A stretch of 64,000 nt of DNA from Desmodus rotundus (lineage: Eukaryota > Chordata > Mammalia > Chiroptera > Phyllostomidae). The position numbers were made by a program, and so were the translations under genes. Shown in pieces: positions 35,391-47,039 of the stretch. Every line of letters begins with the position of its first letter. Position 1 is the first letter of the stretch. Location: the NCBI RefSeq assembly GCF_022682495.2, contig NC_071390.1, forward strand, positions 150,636,583 through 150,700,582, read 5' to 3'. Below the pieces are notes generated by a model. It made no database searches. It was not told the DNA's origin and was given only the letters and a program-made list of their open reading frames with translations.

Positions 35391-35847
35391 ACTATTTTAT
35401 TTTATTCTTTATTTATTTTATTCTTAATAATTAAAAATCAGAGCACTTGGATTATTAAGGTTATTAATATCTGGTCATATATTTTGTTAATATGTTTCTC
35501 ATGTTGGTATTTGTCTTTTATATTTACTCACATGGGAAGTCCAGAGATACAGCTATCACTAGGAGAGTTGGGACAGGGGCTGCAACAGTGTGATCAGGAC
35601 TCTGCATCTTCTGAGCTTTTCTTCCTTCTGAGTATTACCTCATTCTTTCCTATCGCAACTGCCTCTGTGTGACCCCTCATCTTTCCCAGCCATTCCTGGC
35701 TCATGTCATTCCAGAATAGCAACCCAGGGAAAAAAAAATAGCTTTGTTCTTCTAGGGGTTGTAGATCAACCCCAGGAAAGGAAGCTGACTTGCAGGCACT
35801 GTAGCCAGGACAAAGGGGTTCCCTTTGACCAAGACGAGTCATGAGTG

Positions 35848-36003
35848 TTCACCACCCAAAGTCAAGTCTCCTTTTGTCACCATATATTTGACCCCATTTA
35901 TGCAAATATACAGATGATGTACACATGCAGATTTGTACACTTGAAACATACATAACTTTGTTAACCAATGTCACCTCTCAAAATTTAATAAAATATATAA
36001 ACC
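35848..36003 (+). mobile_element. Short L1 3' end with inverted 5' piece
   Basis: About 55 bp of antisense L1 3' UTR (GTTCACCACCCAAAGTCAAG, GTCACCATATATTTGACCCC) is followed at once by sense 3' UTR (ATATACAGATGATGTACACA, TGTTAACCAATGTCACC) and a TTTAATAAAATATATAAA tail. The two pieces are neighbours in the consensus, as in twin priming. I see no convincing target duplication. Confidence 0.72.
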
Positions 36004-36009
36004 ATTTTT

Positions 36010-38815
36010 TTAAAAGATGACTTGTAAACCCCTTAACTGTGTTGTGTGGAGGCAGGCAGGAGGGTGGCAGGGGCAGGGATTTGGAGCGATGGGCAGTGGG
36101 CTGTGACTGACAGCCCATCATTGACACTTAGAATAGGGATTGGAGTGAGTCCACAGAGGCAGGGATACTGACATACAGAAGCGAGATATGTCCGCCATGA
36201 GAACATTCACTCACCGACCAGTTTTACATCTGTACATTAAAAAAATACGTCTTATCTGCCCTTTCTTGAGTTTAAAATTTTACCTGTAAAGAGATGAGGA
36301 TATCATTGATACCTGAATAAGTACATCAAGAGTAGGTATTTGTATGCCTAAGAATAATTGCCTGGAATTTTCACGAGTGTCTTAGAAAACAGCATCAGAG
36401 TATGAGAGCAACTGTCAATTCAAGTCATTGTTAGAACTGAAGCTGCTTTCACCATGTGAATGCCTCTCAACACCCAAGTAGCAGTAATTGTGCTTGTCAT
36501 GCATGGCCATTTAATTATGTATAATTTTTTGAATATAAGCTATAGAAAGGCAGAAATTGTCATTTGGTTGAATGTTAAAGCTCCAGTTGTGTTTATATGT
36601 TTCTTAAATTATTCATAGTCAGATTTTTTCCGTGATTACAGAAATTTTACTTGTTTCTTATAGAATACTTGAAAGATCTTTTGCTCTTTAACAAACACAG
36701 AAAAATAAATAAAAAATTATCTACAATCCCGCCACCCAGGGAAAACTACTGTTATTCTTTTGATGTGTATTTGATGATCTACTGATAAGTAGAGACTCAG
36801 ATCTCATAAATGCTTCCCACATGAAGGTTTCAGGTGGGATTTTGTTTTCAATGTGTTTTCCAGTTTATCTACTAAGGTCATTATGCCCAGAATAAAGAAG
36901 GCCCGGGTTTATGGTCAACATAAGGTTTCTAAAACTAATATTGGAAAGGAAGTTGTTGAGATTGTTAGTGCTGACTCCGTGTTCCAAGTTCGAGGAGACA
37001 TTATCCTCAAAAGTAAAATCAAAATATAGTGGAAGATCATTAGGACCTTGGGGAGGAGGAAAAACATTTCAGTATAAGCGGTTCAACCTGAAATTCCAGC
37101 AGAAGAAAATTAAAAAGAGACACAAAGGGCTCTAGGCTTTGACTTACATTATTTTATTATGTGAGAATAGAAGATTAACATTTAAAAGGCCAGAAGGAGA
37201 ACATATGTGTACAATGACAGTGATATTGGTGTGTATTTTAAAACTTAGTTTTAAATGTAACCACAAATGTAATTCCCATAGAAGCCTGACATTTTCTGCC
37301 TTAATGTGTTGCCTGTTTATTCTGTCCTTAGCACCTGGACTGAATTGGTCCCAAATGGAATTGTAATTTTCACTGAAGTGTTTAGAAAATGAAGTCCCCT
37401 TCTTTTTCTGTTTTTCCTTTCATTTTAAACACAAGACATATGCCTGCACCTCTTCGTTAGGCTCTTGAGTTGTTGCCAACCCGACAGAGAACCATCTGGA
37501 ACAGGAAACTGATATGGTGCAATGTTCATTAACAATTTACATTTTCCAACATGCAAAATGGTTAGGGTTTTAATTTTAGAAGCTGTGGTTTTGTCCAAAC
37601 TACACTCCAAAATAATTGGACTCTTTATTTCCTTATTTTTGTTGTGGTTAAGAAAAACAGTTAAATCTGATTTTTTTTTTTTTTAATGCAGTGATGGCGG
37701 ATTTGGAGTTTCTATTCTGTACAAATCACCACCTTGCAAAGAATTCAATCTTTGGCCAAGAAAGATTATTTTCCTAGTTAAAATGTGATTGGATACTTCC
37801 TAACTGGGAGAATACACACTCTTTCTGTCAAAGTATAGGCACGATGCACCAAGTAAAGAATCACACTTGGCAGAGTTCACAGTATTTTGGTCATCTCTTT
37901 GGTGTACAAGAAGTGAAATACTTGTTTTCGTCTATTACAAAAAACCTTAGAACACTAAATGTTATTCCTAGGAGCAGATTGCTCAGCACCAATTTCTTCT
38001 GTAATTGTATCTTTATTATTATTTTTAAACTTTAATCTCTTCCTTACCATCTCCCTTCTCCCTTCCTCCCTCCTAATCTCACACCCCTGTGAGAAAACCA
38101 GTCCCCTTGGGGGTTTGCACACCACATTCTTCAGTGTTTCAGGTGGTTCTCCTTGAGAACCCAGATGCCCAGACGAAATGACGTCGTCTGAGATGAGTTC
38201 AGCCTTTCATTTTAGCGATGGATATTTCCGCACTGTTGACTTCAGAGCGATTCGAGCATCGCAGAGCAGCAGCGCTTCCAGACATCAGAATGTTATGTGT
38301 CAGGACATCTCCACACAGAGTTTAGAATAGAACACAGACCACCAGGGGATATTTGTTGGAACTTTTTGGTAGGGTGTGTGCAAAGAAAAATCCAAATATC
38401 AAATTCCTAATTACTTCCTTATTGTTATTATCTTTATAGTTCTTTCTTGAGCCAATTTATGCCTACATTTATCTTAAATTCAGATTCAGTATGGGAAAAA
38501 TCAGGGAAAAAATTCTGGGAACATATATACATATATGGTTTTGTGATTGTTTTTTTCTTTTTTTTAAGGGCAGGACTCTTGTTTTGCATTTGGGAAGTGA
38601 AAAAAAAATCAGTGTTTTGCTTAAAATTAGTAGAATAGCAAAAATGGACATGATCAGATTGAAAAAAAATCTGGGTCACTACTCTCTGGGGAAGGGAGGA
38701 GCTAGAAACCGTTTCCAAGTAGTGCGCTACACCCCGTGTCCCCTGTGTCTGGACGAAGCGACACACCCTCTGCACTGGACTTCACAGAAGTGCAGAATGT
38801 CACTTTTCTATGATC
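36010..38815. other. Mostly unassigned intron
   Basis: An old L1-like bit may lie at 36640-36750 (ACAATCCCGCCACCCAGGGAAAACTACTG). A CpG-retaining patch lies at 38205-38280. The window's longest frame (171 codons, 38491-39006) starts in a T-rich run here and ends in an L2 relic, so I do not call it a gene. Confidence 0.45.
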
Positions 38816-38819
38816 ACTT

Positions 38820-39225
38820 TCTCACTCTGGAGGCCTTTTTGTTCTCTCATATCCTTTGTTCCAGCCACAGGCTTCAGTCCCTTAAATACCTGATACTCCC
38901 GGCAGACTTGAGTTCCTTGCACAAGCAGTTCTCTCCCACTAACTCCCCGCCCCAGCTCAGTAACCCCCTTTGGAGCTCAGTTCAGAACACGTGTCCTGGG
39001 GGTTAGCCCCGTCTGACTCTCCATACTAGCTCAGCGCCCTGCATCCCCACTGTGTGTCTGAAATGAACGGTTGATCATATGTTTGTGTAATGCTTTGATT
39101 AGTGTCTGCCTTCCCTCCCAGACCATCAACTCTCTGAATTTTGTTCGCCTTTGTATTTCAAGCACTGATCATGCTTGGGGTCATATGGAAGGATCTTGGT
39201 ACGTATTTATTGAATGAATGAGGGA
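38820..39225 (+). mobile_element. L2 LINE 3' end
   Basis: CTTTTTGTTCTCTCATATCC, CCAGACCATCAACTCTCTGAATTTTGTTCGCC, AAGCACTGATCATGCTTGG and TATTTATTGAATGAATGAGGG match the L2 terminal region including its TGAATGAATGA end. Confidence 0.65.
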
Positions 39226-39435
39226 ATTAGAAAGTCCTGCCTCAGCTTCAGTGTTTAGTCTGACACCCTGCAACGTGGCAAATAGGTTGCAGCTTTGCCA
39301 GGGGAACATTTTGTTGCTTAAAATGAAGGGGAAATTGCAAAATGCTAGTGCAGAAAAATGCAAATGAGAAAGGCTTTAAATCCAGATGAATGATATGTTT
39401 ATGAACACTTCCATTTTCCTCCCCAAGGTTTAAAT

Positions 39436-39970
39436 AATTTTATTTATTTCTTTCTTTAAATTGAATTTATTGGGGTGACACTGGTTCACAAAACCACATG
39501 GGTATCAAGTGTACAACTCAATAAAACCTCATCTTCACGCTGCACCGTCTACCCATCACCCCAAGAAAAGTCTTTTTCCAGCCTCACCTTTGCCCGCCTC
39601 CACCTACCCCCCTTCCCCTCTGGCTAACATCACACCATTGTCAGTGTCTATATGTGCTACATTTACACAATGGAATATTACTCAGCCGTAAAAAAAGAAG
39701 GAAATCCTATCTTTTGCAACAGCATGGATCGACCTGGAGATTATTATGTTAAGTGAAATAAGTCAGTCAGAGAAAGACAAAAAACCATATGATCTCACTT
39801 ATACGTGGAATTCAATGAACAAAAAACTGCTGAGCAAAATAGAAACAGAGGCATGAATACATGGAACAGACTGACAGCTGTCAGAGGGAAGGCGTTTTAG
39901 GGAGCTGGATGAAAGAAGGTGAAGTGATTAAGCAAAAAAAAAAAATATGTATGTATATACAATTTTATTT
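39436..39970 (-). mobile_element. Second 5'-inverted L1 insertion (twin priming)
   Basis: The left part (to about 39652) is antisense L1 3' UTR: TTGAATTTATTGGGGTGACAC, CAAGTGTACAACTCAATAAAAC. The right part is sense ORF2 end and early 3' UTR: ACACAATGGAATATTACTCAGC, CCATATGATCTCACTTATACG, GGTGAAGTGATTAAG and an A12 run. The A-run and the first antisense bases are adjacent in the bat L1 consensus I recall. AATTTTATTT at 39436-39445 and 39961-39970 is a candidate duplication. Confidence 0.82.
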
Positions 39971-40199
39971 TCATCTCTACAATGTAGTATTTTCCAACTG
40001 TGCTATATTTTAATACTATTTCCTAAAATACATCCCCAGCCCCCCATTCTTACCTGTAAAAGTCTCACCTGTTCACTAAGATGCAACTACATTTCTTATT
40101 CCCTCCCTAATTATCCCGGCCTGAAGTGAACCCTGTGCCTCAGTACTGACCAGTGCCTAGGGCACCTCTGCAGTATTTGTGTTGCCTCACATGCTTGAG

Positions 40200-40410
40200 T
40201 TGTTCTTCCTACCTTGTGATCTTGTGCAAGTTAGTTACTCTCTCTTTACCTCCTCTACTCCATCTTTAAAATGGGGGACATAATGGTACCTATCTCATGG
40301 GATTGCCCTAGGTAGCACTTAGCTGTATACAGCTACCACTCTTGTTTGTTACCTCTTCTATTACATTAAGCTTCTCAGGGCAGCGACCATATATCATTCT
40401 CCTTCACATT
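40200..40410 (+). mobile_element. MIR SINE followed by an L2-like end
   Basis: MIR: TTGTGATCTTGTGCAAGTTAGTTAC, CCATCTTTAAAATGGGGGAC, TACCTATCTCATGGGATTGC. L2-like: TTAAGCTTCTCAGGGCAGCGACC at 40367-40389. Confidence 0.6.
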
Positions 40411-40419
40411 TCTGGCTGC

Positions 40420-41920
40420 CATTTTTAAATTGTGCTAAAGGAAGGAAGGAATAAATACAAGGTTTTGGCATTTTCATGATGCTCTTCACTTTATTCCTAG
40501 ACTTGGTTGAGATTAAATGGAGGCTGGGCTGACAGCTCACCCTTTGGGGGTCTAGAACTGGTTCTGAGATTTTTAGATGGTGAGAGAAGAATTTGATAAT
40601 GATTACAATTTTCTGTAAAATCTTCTTGCTCTATAAAACCCCATTTGTTGTTTTGTAGAAAGATATTTCTTCTATTCCAGATAAGCAAAATATTATAAAT
40701 AACATATCATCTGGGTAGTAAATCTACATGTTCTACCCCAATTCCACCTAGAAAATAAATCTAGGAGTTGACTCATTTTTCTTTCATATATACATTTTGG
40801 AATTGAAATATTTTTTAACTTCATAAGAAAAGGACATTTAAACTGTGCATAGGTGAGATGAACTTACCTTATTTTACTTCTTTTCTCTGAGGAAAATCTT
40901 ACAGGTTGGGTTATCACCTGACCCTCAGCTTTCGTTGGTCCCCCCAAGTGAAGCTGGGGTGTCAGACACCAGTGCATTCGCCTGTGTGACGTGAACAGCA
41001 CTGACAGACTTGGTCTCTCTCTTTCTCAAATACTTGGCTCCATAGTCCTAGCACACCGACCAGCACTGATAGGGTTAAATGTTTACTGTGCACCAGAAAT
41101 ACCTAGACATCGCATGGAAACCATCTTGTGGGATGACCCAGGTGTCTGGGCTCACAGTCTCCCGACACAGAGAGAGGTCAGGCCCTCTAGCAGGATGCAG
41201 CCCTACCTGGCAATGTTCTTCTCCAATGAGCTCAACATTGGGGCGCATAGCCTTGGGGTCCCTACTCCTTCGGATGGAGATTTTTCATTTCTATTTATTT
41301 AATTTATTTTTTATTTTTAGCTGCATTTAAAAATTTATTCAAAGCCACTTCAAACATAGGATTTCATTCTACTTCCCATCCACTCTGCAATCCAGTTACC
41401 AAAGGTTTTGTGTAGTACTTCAGTAACTTAACATTTTACACTGAACTGAAATGGCTCACATTTTACTTAATTTAGTACACAAAGAATTATTTATTTCACA
41501 AAGAATTTTAAGCCATTACTATACATACAAATTATAAGTAGGAAATCAAGAACATATAAACATCAAAAAAATACAGATCGTAAAAGTCAGTTTAGATGTT
41601 CACCTCAGCTTCTAAGAAGCAAAAGTTGAAAAAAGAGAGAGAAATCATCTATACATTTTACATTTTATACAATATCAAAAAGTATCGGCCAATAAAAAAA
41701 AGCATTTTCTATTACTAAACCCTAAAAAATTTCTTCATATGACTGAGCATGACATCCAATATAATTGAGCATGGCTCCGTGAAAATGGTTTTTCAGTGAA
41801 TTAAAATGATACCGTCCACGTGCTTAAGTTTTGAGTGCTTCAGCTTGATCTATCAGAAGGCAGGATGGGGGGTTTCAGACTGTTGTTACTACAGATGTGT
41901 CTGTGAACATCCATTTGGAT
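40420..41920. other. Unassigned AT-rich intron
   Basis: No repeat I can name. The 103-codon frame at 40991-41302 matches no protein I know. The part after 41300 is strongly AT-rich. Confidence 0.45.
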
Positions 41921-41924
41921 TCTT

Positions 41925-42110
41925 TTCTGGAGTGGTTTCCAAGAGCTAGTCTGCAAGCCAGCTGAATCAGAATCACGTGGGAGGTTTGTTTAGCCTACAG
42001 CTTTGCAGGTTTTACCCCAGACCTACTGAATCAGAAAGTTTAGGGGTCAGGTCTGGTGATCCGTATGGAACTGGAGCAGTGGATTCCATCTGGAGTCCCC
42101 TTGATTAGGC
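41925..42110. mobile_element. MER5A-like (hAT-Charlie) element
   Basis: TTTCCAAGAGCTAGTCTGCAAGCCAGC, AATCAGAATCACGTGGGAGG, CCAGACCTACTGAATCAGAAAG and GGGGTCAGGTCTGGTGATCC follow MER5A. Confidence 0.7.
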
Positions 42111-42319
42111 ACAGGAAGGGGCTTTTCCTTGAGGCATCACCCTATTTGAGGTATCTAGGACCTCACCCTCTCTTCTGGATCACTTAAACAAGGTGTCAAG
42201 TCCTCGAACAGGGGGGAAGTTGTCTTGGAATGGGTCTGTTGGCAGAGTCCTGGGTATCAGTGGGCATCTCTTCTTACAGGCGTTCAACTCACGACTTGCT
42301 AGCCATGTCTGTCAGTGCC

Positions 42320-42410
42320 GATTGCACAGCTATTGAGCTAGAATTCAAACCAAGGACCCTCTGAGGCCAAAGCCAGAGTTCACCTCTGCACCGTGTTGCA
42401 TAATGATTCT
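42320..42410 (-). mobile_element. MIR SINE head fragment
   Basis: GAGCTAGAATTCAAACCAAGGACC then AAAGCCAGAGTTCACCTCTGCACC resembles the antisense tRNA-like head of MIR. Confidence 0.45.
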
Positions 42411-42669
42411 GGGCTGAGCGGCTTCGGCTACTCCTCCCCACCTATTTATTTTGTTTATTTCTCATTATTTATTGTGATGCAGCTGTTCCATTTAGTGGCT
42501 GAAGTTCTTGCCAGGACAGGGTTCGTGCGGGGACTCTTTCTTCCCTTTCACGGTGAGTGAGCTGGAGCTTGTCAGCGTGTCACGCTTCCAGGAGGTTCTT
42601 CCCTTTGGATTTTCTTACTTGGCACCAAAGTAACTGAGTCTTGGGAAGTGATTCCCTGGGTTATCCCAT

Positions 42670-42920
42670 TAGACGACGACCTGGAGTAAATGGGTTACAT
42701 GATGTGATGATATGGCAGCTGAAATATTAAAAGCCACAATACACTGTGGAAGAGAGGACGAGAAAAATGAGAGCAGTCTTGGTGGCTGCTTATATTAGTA
42801 GTCTTGATTAATGTGTTCTTTAAAAAAAATCAAATTGCTAATGCATCTGTAATCACTGTACCAGTCATAACCAATTAGCTGTGTGTATGTAATATGAAAC
42901 AATTGCAGGCAGGGCTGGCC
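42670..42920. other. Candidate conserved non-coding block
   Basis: Repeat-free, with no useful reading frame but many developmental-type motifs: an E-box CAGCTG (42716-42721), an octamer-like TTGCTAATGCAT (42836-42847) and CCAATTAGCTG (42881-42891). The motifs are visible; function is only inferred. Confidence 0.35.
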
Positions 42921-43099
42921 GGCATGTCATCTCCTTCCACGGAGGGAGTCGAGATTGTAGGCCTTGCTGCTTCTCTCCATACCTTGTGTTTGCAGGCCCC
43001 CATTCCGTCTGTGACCAGGTAACATCGTAGCACTCGGTCAGCTCTGCCAGCGATTCAGTCGATTCAGGATGTGGAAGGGACCCAAAGGGATTGCCCATG

Positions 43100-44295
43100 A
43101 CAGCATTCTCCCAAGTTGGGCTGCCTCTTTCCTACAACTCCTCAGAGGCAAACTGGTTGCAGACTCATAACCAGTAAGCTTTAGCCGTTCTGTGCCTGTT
43201 TTGTTTGGCCTCCTCAGTGTTTGTGAAAACTTTCAACTGAAAGCCAAACCAGAGCAATGGAGAGACTTCCCATAAATAGCTCAGTTTTTTCTAGAAAAAT
43301 GTAAAGAAGCAATTGGAGCTGAGTGGCGGCTGCCCCATGGGAGGGGCCGTGCTCTCCAGCCAGCCCCAGCACCAGGTCCTGGCCTCCTTCTCCCACCATC
43401 CAGGGGGCCCAGACACAGGCCGCCGTGGCCTCCGCTTCACCGTGGTTGCCAGGCTTTTCCTGCCCCTCCCTGTTAGTGGGATGAAAGAATAGGACAACCC
43501 AAAACTAATATAATGTGGTACCTCAACTGTAATTTTAAAGTAAAAGTAATAAAAAAACAAAAAATATATGAAAAAAGCTGAATATTTACTGTCATTGAAA
43601 AAAAAGAATGGAGTAAGCAGCAGTCTGATCATTTTGGAAATGGTTGCTTGTCATTGTCTCACTGTTTTGTAAACAGGAACTTAAGACCCACACATTGATG
43701 CGTGTCCTTAGAGGTCCAGAACTGTACTGAGCACAGGCTGGGGCGTGTAGTAGTCACTTGGCAAACATCTACCAAATGAGTGAGTCTGTGACTAGAAGTC
43801 CCAGGTGCCTGGGGACTCGGGTCATTTGTTTGGCTGGAAGAAGAGACTTAATGTGGCAGTTTGGGAATATTAATGGCACTCTTTGAATACATGCAGAGCT
43901 TGGATGACAGGTAGAAATTTTTTAGTTTCCACAAAATACAAGACTTTATTTTTATTTTGTGATGGGATACCTTGGCCACTTAATACCAAAGCCCTTTGGG
44001 AGACATTAAACTTCAGTGACCTTATAAAGTTTCAATAAATTATTTTTGTTCTCACTTAATGCGAAAAGCCCTCTTGAGTTCTGTTGAGTCTGGCAGTCTC
44101 TGACCTGACCCTGGCTATGTCTCCCAGGGCGGAGCTATGAAACGGGCTACATTTCACGTCTCTGTCGCCTCTGGCTCTCTGAGACCCAGAGACCTTCGGG
44201 GTTGACCACGAACCCTCGTTTTGTTAATAACACCTGGGCCCTGCCCTGCCAGGCCAAAATCAAGTTGTCAATGCCCGTCACAATGGTGAAAACCT
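43100..44295. other. Unassigned intron with a GC-rich block
   Basis: A GC-rich piece (43315-43475) is followed by AACTGTAATTTTAAAGTAAAAG and an A-rich run (to 43565), which could be an L1-type tail. An L2-like end may lie at 43720-43790. No coding signal. Confidence 0.4.
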
Positions 44296-44299
44296 GGGG

Positions 44300-44490
44300 T
44301 TCCATAGATTGCCTGGGTTGGAACCCCACTGCTGATGCCTATTCATTGTGTGGCCCTGCAGGCTAACATATCGTTTCTGTATCTTAATGTTCTCATCTGA
44401 AAAATGGGTGTCCTAGCAGCGCCGGCATCACAGCATTGTTAGAACAGTGAGTGGCACAGTGTGAGTGGTCAGGAAGTGACAGCTGCTGTT
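44300..44490 (+). mobile_element. MIR SINE
   Basis: TGCCTGGGTTGGAACCCCACTGC, TTCATTGTGTGGCCCTGCAGG, TTCTCATCTGAAAAATGGGTG and GAACAGTGAGTGGCACAGTG match MIR from head to tail. Confidence 0.75.
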
Positions 44491-45459
44491 TTGGTGGTGG
44501 CAGTGACCGGGCAGTAATACCTGTCTTACATTAGAAGAATATAGCCGGTAAAAAATGAAAAACAAATGTAACCATTAAGAACATTTCTGTTATTTAGTTT
44601 TGCTTTGAATGCATTTAATACTTGAGAGTTGCAAAGTCCTGTTTTCACCAGACTGTAAAAATACTGGCTACTTGTTCCCTCTTAATGTATGATCAAGTTT
44701 GATTTGATGAAATGAGAGTCTTTCAGTTACACATACAAGGGGCCCATTGCTTTCCTGGTTACAAAAGGCAGACGAGGCCTGTGTGAGGGGAGGTCATTAC
44801 CTTCCCATAGCAATTACTATTCTGTAAACCCCAGTACTCTCACCCCAACAACTGATGGAACACGAGACTGCTGTCTGCGTGCGCGCCTCGCTGTGAAGGC
44901 CAGCTCTGGAATGTGGCGTGAGGTCACTGCTGATTGGGCCCTGGGGTCTGCGTTTCATCTCTGGTGTTGGAATACCTCAATTTATCTGTTTTCCACAGGG
45001 GATTACGGCACTCTTAAGGGGGGTTGGAAAGTGCTGAAACGAAAGCACCCTTCGTTGGGGAGACACGCCTGTCCCAAACACTGGCAGTCCTCGCAAGGCT
45101 AACAGTGGGTGGTAACCTGAAGGAACTCTTTCCTTCTTTAGCCATCAAACCACAGGATTTTTAACTGCTTTTATTACCATCTCTCCTTCTAGTCCATACC
45201 CTTGCTTTGGACAGAACCCCAATTTCAGGGGGCAACGCAAAGTAAATGCTCGTATTGGGCCTGTTCTTTCCAGCTACTGAAAGATTCCTTCCAGGTCTGC
45301 ACCAGGAGATAGTGCATCCCTGTTACACTTGATTCCCTCCGTAACTTTCGAACACCGTGTGACACGGGTACCATTGACATGAATCCTTTCATAAAAAAAG
45401 AAAAGCAAACGCCTTGCAGATTATAAGAGGAAGTAAATGTAGTGTGGTGGTTAGAGAGA

Positions 45460-45655
45460 GCAGAGGGTGGTGTGGAAGGAAGGCTTTGAGAGTTGGAACT
45501 GAAAGTGTCCTTGCCCATTAGGCCTGTGACCTTGGCTCCTTCTTATCTGTCAGCTTCTTCCTCTGTGAGGGGGAATCCAGGTACCACCCTCACACAGCGC
45601 AGGGAGGATGAAGGCTTGTCCTTCCCGTGGGAAGCACTCGGTAATCATTATCACT
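45460..45655 (+). mobile_element. MIR SINE
   Basis: TTAGGCCTGTGACCTTGGCTCC, CAGCTTCTTCCTCTGTGAGG and AGGGAGGATGAAGGC follow the MIR core; the head is poorly preserved. Confidence 0.5.
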
Positions 45656-45914
45656 GTTAGTATGAGCATGCCTTCCTCTAACAGAACCCGGAAGAAAATT
45701 CTAGTTATTCAAGTTATAAGATCTCATGTTGTCAAAGCATTTGAAAAACTTCTTTTCTGAGAAAAATATTTGAATTAGTTCTGTCTTTGTGATCATATCT
45801 CATTTCAGATTTCACAGATCACCAAACCTCTTGATCTAATCAGTAACTACTCTTGGATGGAGAAATGCAGTCACCAATATGACTCATGTTCTTTCCTTTT
45901 AACTCCTGGTGGAC

Positions 45915-46145
45915 CGTGAGCCGCCTGGGCTGGCCATTTCCTCCGTCATTAGTTGTTTCCTGAGTGCCTGGTGGGCCCCGGGCAGGAGTGGGATCTGGGG
46001 AGACAGTGGCAAACAGCAGGAAGCCCCTACCCCGCAGGGGCTGGATTTTTTAGTGGCAACATTACTTCTTACTCATATTTATGTCCCATTCATACTTGCA
46101 TAATACCTGGCATACAACAAGTACTCAATAAATGTGCGGATGTTC
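45915..46145. mobile_element. L2/MIR-like mosaic
   Basis: GAGTGCCTGGTGGGCCCCGGGC...GGAGACAGTGGCAAACAGCAGG reads like antisense L2. ACCTGGCATACAACAAGTACTCAATAAATG reads like a sense L2 or MIR end. The orientation change suggests two old pieces side by side. Confidence 0.4.
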
Positions 46146-46229
46146 GGTGAACTGAGTGCAGCTTATTGAAATGAAAGTCCAGCGTGCCTGTTCTGGAAAG
46201 TTCGTTTAAAGAAAAAAAAAAAAAATGTA

Positions 46230-46437
46230 GCCCTGGCTGGTGTGGCTCAGCAAATTAAGTGCTAGCCTGCAAACCAAAGGGTTGATGGTTCGATTCCCAG
46301 TCAGGGCACATGCCTGGGTTGTGGGCCAGGTTGGGCCCTCAGTAGGGGGTGTGTGAGAAGCAACCACACATTGATGTTTCTCTTCCTCTCTTTAAAAAGA
46401 TAACAAAACAAAAAAAGAGAGAAAAAAGAAAAACATC
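46230..46437 (+). mobile_element. Full-length Ves SINE, best-preserved tRNA-like head
   Basis: Opens GCCCTGGCTGGTGTGGCTCA with an A-box-like TGGCTCAGCA (46243-46252) and an intact B box GGTTCGATTCC (46287-46297), the internal Pol III promoter. The body GTCAGGGCACATGCCTGGG and the CATTGATGTTTCTCTTCCTC segment precede an A-rich tail. A-rich flanks obscure the target duplication. Confidence 0.92.
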
Positions 46438-46844
46438 TAAGATTTTTCCATGAAAGAGCCAGTTTGTCTTATGTTTTATTTATTAACAGTATCCATCAGT
46501 CTAGTAGGATGGAAAAATACATCTAGCTGGTTATTGTCTCCTTGCTATTTGAAGAAGCCCTTCGCTGTGATCTCATTTATATAAAATTACCTGTAGTGTT
46601 TGTATATGCAAAGAAATGTGTACAAAGAGGTTTACCAGAAATACAAACCAAAGTTGATGGACTTGCTCTTGAACGTTACCAGACTTTGCAAAGCTTGACG
46701 AGAGCTCTTTCTCTGATGTACACAGAACTCCTAATCTGCCCGCACACCAGCAGCCTCCCCATGTACACCTGCAAATAAGGAAGAAAGACAGCAGGTGGTG
46801 AGATGGGAAGGAAGGAGCAAGGAAGGCCTATTAGGTGCTTGGCC

Positions 46845-47035
46845 TTGCATAGGATGCTTCACCTTTGAATTAAAACCACCTCTTACCTCTGAGGTAGATG
46901 CTACTCCCCCACCCCCGCCTGTCTCCCCAAAACAGCTGAGCAACCTGAGGCTCAGAGGTTAAGAAACTCTCAAGGACACGTAGTTGGGAAGTAGCAGAGG
47001 CAGGATTTGGGCCCCGGCTTCCCTACCCAAAGGTG
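46845..47035 (-). mobile_element. MIR SINE
   Basis: CTCTTACCTCTGAGGTAGATGC, GCAACCTGAGGCTCAGAGG, TTAAGAAACTCTCAAGGACACG and GGCAGGATTTGGGCCCCGGC give a full antisense MIR. Confidence 0.75.
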
Positions 47036-47039
47036 CTGC

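Noticed and set aside
38491..39006. Longest open frame (171 codons, +)
   Set aside because: It starts in T-rich low-complexity sequence and ends within an L2 relic. It has no recognisable domain and no splice or promoter context.
46230..46300. tRNA gene suggested by A and B boxes
   Set aside because: The boxes belong to the tRNA-derived head of a Ves SINE, and no cloverleaf or anticodon arm is intact.
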